In this document: piece after piece, positions 58,287 to 64,000 of the stretch | Layout of the letters: the number at the start of each line of letters is the position of its first letter | How positions within the stretch are numbered: position 1 is the stretch's first letter | Assembly (NCBI RefSeq): GCF_009496535.1 | Contig: NZ_WIDL01000013.1 | Coordinates: 50,672 to 114,671, forward strand | DNA length: 64,000 bases | DNA from: Stenotrophomonas sp. MYb238 | Lineage (GTDB): Bacteria; Pseudomonadota; Gammaproteobacteria; Xanthomonadales; Xanthomonadaceae | Direction of reading: 5' to 3' | Program-made: the position numbers and the translations under genes | Notes under the pieces: model-generated | Seen by the model: the letters and a program-made list of their open reading frames with translations, nothing else | What the model was told of the DNA's origin: nothing | The model's database searches: none

Positions 58287-59593
58287 TACCGGTCGACCTC
58301 GCCGAACACGAGATCGTAGGTGCCGATCATCGCCACCACGTCGGCCAGCATGTGGCCGCGCACGATCGAGTCGATCGAGGACAGGTGGGCGAAACCCGGC
58401 GCGCGCAGGTGCACGCGGAACGGCTTGTTGGCGCCGTCGGACACCAGGTAGCAGCCGAACTCGCCCTTCGGCGCCTCGACCGCGGCGTAGGTCTCGCCGG
58501 CCGGCACGCAGTAGCCTTCGCTGAACAGCTTGAAGTGGTGGATCAGCGCTTCCATGTCGTCCTTCATCTCCGCACGCGAAGGAGGAGCGACCTTGAAGTT
58601 GCGCACCATGACCGGGCCGGGGTTGGCCTTGAGCCAGCGCACGCACTGCTGGACGATGCGGTTGGACTGGCGCATCTCGGCGACGCGGACCAGGTAGCGG
58701 TCGTAGCAGTCGCCGTTGGTGCCCAGCGGGATGTCGAAATCGACCGCGTCGTACTTGGCGTACGGCTGCTTCTTGCGCAGGTCCCAGGCGATGCCCGAGC
58801 CGCGCAGCATGACGCCGGTCATGCCCCAGGCCAGGGCGTGCTCCGGGGTGACCACGCCGATGCCGACGGTGCGCTGCTTCCAGATGCGGTTGTCGGTCAG
58901 CAGGGTCTCGTATTCGTCGACGCGCGCCGGGAACTCGTTGGTGAAGTTCTCCAGGAAGTCCAGCAGCGAGCCTTCGCGGGCGGCGTTCAGGCGCTTGAGC
59001 GCGTTGCCCTTGTGCCAGCGCGACTCCTTGTACTTGGGCATCGCGTCCGGCAGGTCGCGGTACACGCCGCCCGGACGGTAGTACGCCGCGTGCATGCGCG
59101 CGCCGGACACCGCCTCGTAGCAGTCCATCAGTTCCTCGCGCTCGCGGAACGCGTACAGCATCACCGCCATCGCGCCGAGGTCGAGCCCGTTCGAGCCCAG
59201 CCACATCAGGTGGTTCAGGATGCGGGTGATCTCGTCGAACATGGTGCGGATGTACTGCGCGCGCTCCGGCGCCTCGATGCCCACCAGGGTCTCGATGGCG
59301 CGGACGTAGGCGTGCTCGTTGCACATCATCGAGCAGTAGTCCAGGCGATCCATGTAGCCGATCGACTGGTTGAACGGCTTGGACTCGGCCAGCTTCTCGG
59401 TGGCGCGATGCAGCAGGCCCACGTGCGGGTCGGCGCGCATGATGGTCTCGCCGTCCATCTCCAGGATCAGGCGCAGCACGCCATGCGCGGCCGGGTGCTG
59501 CGGGCCGAAGTTCATGGTGTAGTTGCGGATCTCCTGCCGGCCTTCGGCGGGATTGCTGGCGAAGGCCTCGGAGGCCTGGTGGAACTCGCTCAC
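58286..59593 (-). CDS. nuoD: NADH-quinone oxidoreductase subunit D
   Basis: The 435-residue 49-kDa-type subunit that forms the quinone-binding site with NuoB. The start is GTG, overlapping the nuoC stop (GTGA); the frame upstream belongs to nuoC antiframe. [20 protein letters not shown] and [20 protein letters not shown] contain the His residues near the quinone headgroup; [20 protein letters not shown] holds the conserved Tyr and Asp. The C terminus [20 protein letters not shown] ends as expected. Confidence 0.96.
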   Translation of the reverse strand: MSEFHQASEAFASNPAEGRQEIRNYTMNFGPQHPAAHGVLRLILEMDGETIMRADPHVGLLHRATEKLAESKPFNQSIGYMDRLDYCSMMCNEHAYVRAIETLVGIEAPERAQYIRTMFDEITRILNHLMWLGSNGLDLGAMAVMLYAFREREELMDCYEAVSGARMHAAYYRPGGVYRDLPDAMPKYKESRWHKGNALKRLNAAREGSLLDFLENFTNEFPARVDEYETLLTDNRIWKQRTVGIGVVTPEHALAWGMTGVMLRGSGIAWDLRKKQPYAKYDAVDFDIPLGTNGDCYDRYLVRVAEMRQSNRIVQQCVRWLKANPGPVMVRNFKVAPPSRAEMKDDMEALIHHFKLFSEGYCVPAGETYAAVEAPKGEFGCYLVSDGANKPFRVHLRAPGFAHLSSIDSIVRGHMLADVVAMIGTYDLVFGEVDR

Positions 59594-60342
59594 TTGCTTG
59601 CCTCCCTCTGCGCGCGCTCGCCTTCGGCGGTCTCGAAGCGGGCGTCGTCGCGGATCACGCGCGGCACGCCCACGCGCGGCTCGACCGAAGTCACCGGCTC
59701 GTAGACAACGCGCTTCTTTTCCTCGTCGTACCGCACTTCCACGTTGCCGATCAGCGGGAAGTCCTTGCGGAACGGATGGCCGACGAAACCGTAGTCGGTC
59801 AGGATGCGGCGCAGGTCCGGGTGGCCTTCGAAGATCACGCCGTAAAGGTCGAACGCCTCGCGCTCGAACCAGTTCAGGCCCGGCCACACGCCGGTCAGCG
59901 ACGCCACCACCGGCAGCGCTTCGCTCGGGGCGAAGCAGCGCAGGCGCAGCAGCTGGTTGTGCTGGTAGGAACGCAGCTGCACGACGACGGCGAAGCGCTG
60001 CTTGGGCAGCGCGTCCGGCTGCGCGCCCTCGCCGGTTTCGTGGCTGGGGAACTCGCCCCAGGCGAAGCGGCCGGCGCCCTTGCCTTCCACGCCGCGGCTG
60101 AAGCCCTGCGAGGAGACGTCGGCCGTATCCCACTCGTCGCTGCCGAAGCCCAGGTAATCCACGCCGCACAGGTCGGTGGCGTGCTCGAAACCGAACTCGT
60201 CGCGCAGCGCGACGGCGACGGCATGCCAGTCGGCCGACGGAACCTCCAGCGTCACTTCGCCGCGCGGTTCGACCACGGAGACCTGCGCGCCGGCGAAACG
60301 CGCGCGAAGCCGGTCGATGAGTGAAGGTGCTTGCTGGGCCAT
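59590..60342 (-). CDS. nuoC: NADH-quinone oxidoreductase subunit C
   Basis: The 250-residue 30-kDa-type subunit of the peripheral arm. The start [20 protein letters not shown] was set by homology; the frame continues upstream through nuoB in another phase. [40 protein letters not shown] and [20 protein letters not shown] are diagnostic. An insert of about 30 residues ([20 protein letters not shown]) after the first block lengthens it compared with shorter NuoC proteins. It is separate from NuoD, not fused as in E. coli. Confidence 0.95.
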   Translation of the reverse strand: MAQQAPSLIDRLRARFAGAQVSVVEPRGEVTLEVPSADWHAVAVALRDEFGFEHATDLCGVDYLGFGSDEWDTADVSSQGFSRGVEGKGAGRFAWGEFPSHETGEGAQPDALPKQRFAVVVQLRSYQHNQLLRLRCFAPSEALPVVASLTGVWPGLNWFEREAFDLYGVIFEGHPDLRRILTDYGFVGHPFRKDFPLIGNVEVRYDEEKKRVVYEPVTSVEPRVGVPRVIRDDARFETAEGERAQREASK

Positions 60343-60376
60343 GGGGGCTGGCGTGCTCTTGAACTGGAAAGGGAGG

Positions 60377-60931
60377 TCAGCGTGCGATGGTCTGGGTGCG
60401 CCAGATCTTCTTCTGCAGCTGCAGGATGCCGTACACCAGCGCCTCGGCGGTCGGCGGGCAGCCCGGGACGTACACGTCCACCGGCACCACGCGATCGCAG
60501 CCGCGCACGACCGCATACGAATAGTGGTAATAGCCGCCGCCGTTGGCGCAGCTGCCCATCGAGATGACCCACTTCGGGTCGGGCATCTGGTCGTAGACCT
60601 TGCGCAGCGCCGGGGCCATCTTGTTGACCAGGGTGCCGGCGACGATCATCACGTCGGACTGGCGCGGCGACGGGCGGAACACCACGCCGTAGCGGTCCAG
60701 GTCCAGGCGCGAGGCGCCGGCGTGCATCATCTCCACCGCGCAGCAGGCCAGGCCGAAGGTCATCGGCCACATCGAGCCGGTGCGCGCCCAGTTCAGCAGG
60801 GCGTCGACGCTGGTGGTGACATAGCCCTTCTCGAGCAGCGGGTTGTCGCCTTCGGGCCGGAGGATGTCGTCAACCCGCCCTTCCGGGATGGGGTTGTTCA
60901 TCAGGCCATCGAGAGTCTGAATCACTCCCAT
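60377..60931 (-). CDS. nuoB: NADH-quinone oxidoreductase subunit B
   Basis: The 184-residue subunit carrying 4Fe-4S cluster N2, the last electron donor to quinone. Ligands are visible in [20 protein letters not shown] (tandem Cys), [20 protein letters not shown] and [20 protein letters not shown]. The start [20 protein letters not shown] overlaps the end of nuoA by 10 bases. The open frame upstream belongs to nuoA antiphase. Confidence 0.97.
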   Translation of the reverse strand: MGVIQTLDGLMNNPIPEGRVDDILRPEGDNPLLEKGYVTTSVDALLNWARTGSMWPMTFGLACCAVEMMHAGASRLDLDRYGVVFRPSPRQSDVMIVAGTLVNKMAPALRKVYDQMPDPKWVISMGSCANGGGYYHYSYAVVRGCDRVVPVDVYVPGCPPTAEALVYGILQLQKKIWRTQTIAR

Positions 60932-61278
60932 TCCAGCGCTCCCTTCTTCCACACGTAGATAAAGCCGAGAAACAGCATGCCCACGAACAGGCCCATGGTG
61001 ACGAGCGAGCGCGCGCCCAGCTCCATGAACACCTGGGTCCAGGGCACGATGAAGATGATTTCCAGGTCGAAGACGATGAACTGGATGGCGATGAGGTAAT
61101 AGCGCACGTCGAACTTCATGCGCGCGTTCTCGAACGCCTCGAAGCCGCACTCGTACGGCGACAGTTTCTGCTCGTCGGGGCTGCGGGGGCCAAGGAAACG
61201 ACCGATCAGCATCAGTGCGACGCCGATGCCGGTGGCGACGATCAGAAACAGCAGGGACGGCAAATATTCGGCCAGCAC
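60922..61278 (-). CDS. nuoA: NADH-quinone oxidoreductase subunit A
   Basis: A 118-residue, three-helix membrane subunit of complex I and the first gene of the operon. The GTG start ([20 protein letters not shown]) follows AAGAGAGAA; an ATG 34 codons upstream would add a hydrophilic tail not found in the family. [20 protein letters not shown] is the conserved loop, and [20 protein letters not shown] the second helix with its acidic residues. tRNA-Leu lies 113 bases upstream. Confidence 0.95.
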   Translation of the reverse strand: MLAEYLPSLLFLIVATGIGVALMLIGRFLGPRSPDEQKLSPYECGFEAFENARMKFDVRYYLIAIQFIVFDLEIIFIVPWTQVFMELGARSLVTMGLFVGMLFLGFIYVWKKGALEWE

Positions 61279-61390
61279 AGCGATTCTCTCTTGCCTCTGC
61301 CCGGGCACCAGCAGGCGCCCGCGCATGGGGATTGACGGGACTTGCCACGGCGGGAGCTGCCGCATCCCGCATACCCGCATAACAAACTCA

Positions 61391-61475
61391 TGGTGCCCAA
61401 GAGGGGACTCGAACCCCTACGACTTGCGTCGCTACCACCTCAAGGTAGTGCGTCTACCAATTCCGCCACCTGGGC
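61391..61475 (-). tRNA. tRNA-Leu (anticodon GAG)
   Basis: An 85-base tRNA with long variable arm and CCA, as leucine tRNAs have. The acceptor stem is GCCCAGG/CTTGGGC (one G-U pair) and the anticodon stem-loop CTACC-TTGAGGT-GGTAG. It follows secG as leuU does in E. coli, with the same anticodon. TACAAT about 37 bases upstream, just past the secG stop, is a possible -10 box without a clear -35. Confidence 0.96.
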
Positions 61476-61527
61476 TTACTTACGTCGGCGCACCGGCTTC
61501 GCAGTGCGGCGCGTATTGTAACCGTCT

Positions 61528-61944
61528 TCAGTCTTTATGCGAGCCCTCGGCGGGCTTTTCTTCGCTCTGCGCCGGATTGTCCGCGGCGGGCGCCGCCTGC
61601 GGCACTTCGCCCGTGGCCGCGGCCTGCGGAACGGACTGCAGTTCGCCTGCCGGGGCGGCCGGCGCTTCCACGCGGGACATCACGCCCAGCCCCGCGTCGG
61701 CCGGACGCGAACCGTGGCTGGCGTACCAGGCCATGAACAGGCTGATGCCGAAGAACACCACGGCCAGCCACTTGGTGGACTTGGACAGGAAGTTGGATGC
61801 GCCGCGCGCGCCGAACACCGTGCCCGACGCACCGGCGCCGAAGCCCGAGCCCGCCGCCGCGCCGGAGCCGCGCTGCATCAGGATCAGCGCGATCATCGCG
61901 ATCGCCACCAGCACATAGACCACATTGAGGATCAACATCAGCAT
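61528..61944 (-). CDS. secG: Protein translocase subunit SecG
   Basis: The 138-residue small subunit of the SecYEG channel. The N-terminal helix LILNVVYVLVAIAMIALILM and second helix WLAVVFFGISLFMAWYASHG flank the cytoplasmic loop QRGSGAAAGSGFGAGASGTV with FGARGASNFLSKSTKW, all typical. The C-terminal tail after about residue 80 is a long Ala/Pro/Glu-rich segment, as in Xanthomonadaceae SecG. The start gives MLMLIL; a second Met two codons in is equally possible. tpiA is 28 bases upstream. Confidence 0.95.
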   Translation of the reverse strand: MLMLILNVVYVLVAIAMIALILMQRGSGAAAGSGFGAGASGTVFGARGASNFLSKSTKWLAVVFFGISLFMAWYASHGSRPADAGLGVMSRVEAPAAPAGELQSVPQAAATGEVPQAAPAADNPAQSEEKPAEGSHKD

Positions 61945-61972
61945 TTGAAATACGTCCCGGACAATTCCACCG

Positions 61973-62728
61973 TTAGCGACCGGCTGCCGCCCTCGCGATG
62001 GCCAGGAAATCTGCCGCCACCAGCGAAGCGCCGCCTACCAGCCCGCCATCGACGTCAGGCTGTGCGAACAGCTCTGCAGCATTGTCGGGCTTGACGCTGC
62101 CGCCATACAGGATCGGCAACGAATCGGCGATTCTAGCATCGCGCCCGGCGACTACGCCACGGATGAACGCATGCACCGCCTGCGCCTGCTCCGGGCTGGC
62201 GGTACGGCCGGTGCCGATGGCCCAGACAGGCTCGTAGGCGACCACCGCCCGGGCGAAGGCCTCGGCCCCGGCCAGGTCCAGCACCGGCGCCAGCTGCGCG
62301 GCGATGACCTGCTCGGTCTGGCCGGCCTCGCGCTGTTCCAGCGTCTCGCCTACGCACAGGACCGGAATGAGCCCGGCATGGGCGGCCGCCACGAACTTGC
62401 GCGCGACCAGCTCGCTGCTCTCGTGGTGGTACTGGCGGCGCTCGGAATGGCCGACCAGCCCATGGGTGGCGCCCACGTCCACCAGCATCGCGGCCGATAC
62501 CTCGCCGGTATAGGCGCCCTTCTCGTTTGAACTGACGTCCTGCGAACCGAACGCCAGCGCCACGCCCTCGAAGTCCTCGACCAGATCCCCCAGGTAGGGC
62601 AGCGGCGGCAGGATCACCAGGTCCACCCCCTCCAGCGGCAGGCCGGCCGCCACCTGCTCCACCAGCTCGGTGGCGAATCGACGGCTGCCATGCAGCTTCC
62701 AGTTACCGGCGACGATCTTGCGGCGCAT
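61973..62728 (-). CDS. tpiA: Triose-phosphate isomerase
   Basis: Interconverts dihydroxyacetone phosphate and glyceraldehyde 3-phosphate in glycolysis. The 251-residue TIM barrel shows VAGNWKLHGSRRFATELVEQ (active-site Asn and Lys), VGHSERRQYHHESSELVARK (His), VAYEPVWAIGTGRTASPEQA (catalytic Glu and flexible lid) and LYGGSVKPDNAAELFAQPDV (phosphate loop). The ATG is the family start. It precedes secG in the same orientation, a common pairing in this family of bacteria. Confidence 0.98.
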   Translation of the reverse strand: MRRKIVAGNWKLHGSRRFATELVEQVAAGLPLEGVDLVILPPLPYLGDLVEDFEGVALAFGSQDVSSNEKGAYTGEVSAAMLVDVGATHGLVGHSERRQYHHESSELVARKFVAAAHAGLIPVLCVGETLEQREAGQTEQVIAAQLAPVLDLAGAEAFARAVVAYEPVWAIGTGRTASPEQAQAVHAFIRGVVAGRDARIADSLPILYGGSVKPDNAAELFAQPDVDGGLVGGASLVAADFLAIARAAAGR

Positions 62729-62884
62729 TCAGGAGCGACTCCCAGTGAAAAGTGGGCGAAGGATAGCCCACTACGGACAGCGGCAGGACAACCGGCAGAC
62801 AACACGGGACAGCATGGACGCTTCCATCGTATTGGACGGGCACCGGCCACCGCGGCATTCCCGCAGCCGCGCCCACCCTGACGG

Positions 62885-62910
62885 CGAAGGCCGCCTCGCG
62901 GCGGCCTTCG
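62885..62910 (-). terminator. Hairpin after the 2OG-Fe(II) oxygenase gene
   Basis: CGAAGGCCGCC-TCGC-GGCGGCCTTCG is a perfect 11-base stem starting 5 bases after the stop of the oxygenase gene. It has no T tract, so it may stabilise the 3' end rather than terminate alone. Confidence 0.6.
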
Positions 62911-62914
62911 TGGC

Positions 62915-63850
62915 TTACTTCAGCTTGATCTCGCGCAGGCGTTCCTCGAGGAAGCCATGGGCGGTGATCGCCTCCGGGTACCGGCTCGGGTTGTCCGGCG
63001 TGATGCACGACGGTAGCACGTCGATCAGGAAGTCCGGGTTGGGATGCAGGAAGAACGGCACCGAGTAGCGCGGCTGGCGGGCCAGCTCGCCCGGGGGATT
63101 GACCACGCGGTGGATGGTCGAGGGGTATACGTGGTTGGTCAGGCGCTGCAGCATGTCGCCGATGTTGACCACGATGGTGTCCGCGTCCGAGGTGAACGGC
63201 ACCCACTCGCCCTCGCGCGACTGCACCTCCAGCCCGGCGGCGCTGGCGCCGACCAGCAGGGTGATGAAATTGATGTCGCCATGGGCGCCGGCGCGCACGT
63301 TGGGGATGTCGTCGGTGGTGATCGGCGGGTAGTGGATCGGGCGCAGGATCGAGTTGCCGTTGTTGGTCTTGTCGGCGAAGAACGCCTGCGGCAGGCCGAT
63401 GTGCAGCGCCAGCGCCGACAGCACGCGCGAGCCCAGGTTGTCCAGCGCCTGGTACAGGCCGTAGCCGCGCTCGCGGAAACCGGGCACTTCGCTCGGCCAC
63501 AGGTTCGGCGGCATCACCTCGCGGTACTTGGAGTCGTCCGGGATCTCCCGGCCGATGTGCCAGAACTCCTTCAGGTCGAAGTGCCTGGAGCCCTTGGCGG
63601 TCTCCACGCCGAACGGGGTATAGCCGCGGGCGCCGCCGCCGCCGGCCACGTGGTACTTGCGCTTGACCTCTTCGGGCAGGGCGAAGAAGGCCTTGAAGGC
63701 GTCGTAGGCCGCGTCGATGTCGGCCTGCGGGATGCCATGGTTGCGGATGCCCGCGAACCCCCACTGGCGATAGGCCGCGCCCAGTTCGGCCACGAAGGCC
63801 TCGCGATCGCTGTCGAAGCGGGTGATGTCGAGGGTTGGGATCTTGCTCAC
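62915..63850 (-). CDS. 2-oxoglutarate/Fe(II)-dependent oxygenase, isopenicillin-N-synthase family
   Basis: A 311-residue non-haem iron oxygenase. The GTG start (MSKIPTLDITRFDSDREAFV) has AGGAA seven bases before; the frame continues 49 codons upstream but not homologously. An N-terminal DIOX_N region (YRQWGFAGIRNHGIPQADID) precedes the double-stranded beta-helix with the metal triad: GAHGDINFITLLV (His, Asp), STIHRVVNPPGELARQPRYS (His, then the 2-oxoglutarate-binding Arg and Ser of RYS). The substrate is unknown; members act on many small molecules. It stands 186 bases upstream of tpiA and has its own AT-rich promoter region. Confidence 0.9.
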   Translation of the reverse strand: MSKIPTLDITRFDSDREAFVAELGAAYRQWGFAGIRNHGIPQADIDAAYDAFKAFFALPEEVKRKYHVAGGGGARGYTPFGVETAKGSRHFDLKEFWHIGREIPDDSKYREVMPPNLWPSEVPGFRERGYGLYQALDNLGSRVLSALALHIGLPQAFFADKTNNGNSILRPIHYPPITTDDIPNVRAGAHGDINFITLLVGASAAGLEVQSREGEWVPFTSDADTIVVNIGDMLQRLTNHVYPSTIHRVVNPPGELARQPRYSVPFFLHPNPDFLIDVLPSCITPDNPSRYPEAITAHGFLEERLREIKLK

Positions 63851-63943
63851 AGCGGTTCCTGGCTTGTCATGAGGTAGCGGGCCGGCAGGTCTGTCGCCCG
63901 GCTGAACATTGTGACAGATCGCCCCATTCGCGGCGTTCGACAC

Positions 63944-63964
63944 ATTGATACAAAACGATACAAT
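63944..63964. promoter_or_regulatory. AT-rich direct repeat upstream of the oxygenase gene
   Basis: On the plus strand GATACAA occurs twice, 10 bases apart, in ATTGATACAAAACGATACAA. It lies about 95 bases before the oxygenase start and contains the 12-base motif also found at 46304-46315. Direct repeats one helical turn apart suggest a protein-binding site; a promoter overlap is possible. Confidence 0.4.
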
Positions 63965-64000
63965 CCAGCAGCCCCGGGACTGGCGCAGGACCGGCAACCC

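Noticed and set aside
61279-61380. 34-codon N-terminal extension of NuoA starting at an upstream ATG
   Set aside because: The extension is hydrophilic and absent from the family; the GTG at 61278 has a ribosome binding site.

Overview
The window is about 64 kb of very GC-rich chromosomal DNA from a gammaproteobacterium, most likely family Xanthomonadaceae (order Lysobacterales). The evidence is the gene order secG - tRNA-Leu(GAG) - nuoA-N - initiator tRNA-Met - rimP-nusA-infB-rbfA-truB-rpsO-pnp, the comEC-exbB-exbD-msbA-lpxK-kdsB cluster, and short palindromic repeats that begin with GTAG and resemble the SMAG/REP elements of Stenotrophomonas. I cannot name the genus. No phage, insertion sequence, integrase or CRISPR array is visible, so this is mostly core genome with one accessory-looking locus near the left end.

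Left part (1-20 kb): the end of queG, xseA, an M48 metallopeptidase, a lipoprotein carrying an FGE-type fold, rnd, tRNA-Ala, a membrane diguanylate cyclase, tRNA-Phe and a periplasmic lipocalin. A minus-strand locus follows (8973-17518): a TonB-dependent receptor with an N-terminal signalling domain, an ECF sigma factor, a FecR-type regulator, an exported amidohydrolase and an exported M20 amidase. It reads as a self-sensing uptake and processing system for an amide- or peptide-like substrate and is the most interesting part of the window. Next come a small lipoprotein, an acyl-CoA dehydrogenase and an HNH endonuclease with an almost leaderless transcript.

Middle (21-40 kb): dxs, two unrecognised small proteins (one extremely Q/N-rich), then on the minus strand a cluster read from high to low coordinate: comEC, exbB, exbD, msbA, lpxK, kdsB, a low-molecular-weight phosphatase, a thioredoxin-like/NHL-propeller protein, uvrC, pgsA, two identical tRNA-Gly(GCC) and tRNA-Cys. 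Most neighbours overlap by 1-4 bases or sit a few bases apart, so translation is probably coupled. The cluster joins envelope assembly (lipid A, Kdo, phosphatidylglycerol), DNA uptake and DNA repair.

Right part (36-64 kb, all minus strand): the translation/RNA block pnp, rpsO, truB, rbfA, infB, nusA, rimP preceded by the initiator tRNA; the complete 14-gene respiratory complex I operon nuoA-N; tRNA-Leu, secG, tpiA and a 2-oxoglutarate/Fe(II) oxygenase. Relative to the order known in E. coli, the complex I operon sits between the leuU-type and metY-type tRNA genes.

Four paired-palindrome repeats and a second family of intergenic repeats lie just downstream of genes; in two cases the repeat itself supplies the stop codon. 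Many genes begin with GTG or TTG. Where a long open frame extended upstream of the family's normal start, I chose the start by ribosome binding site, overlap with the upstream gene and family length.
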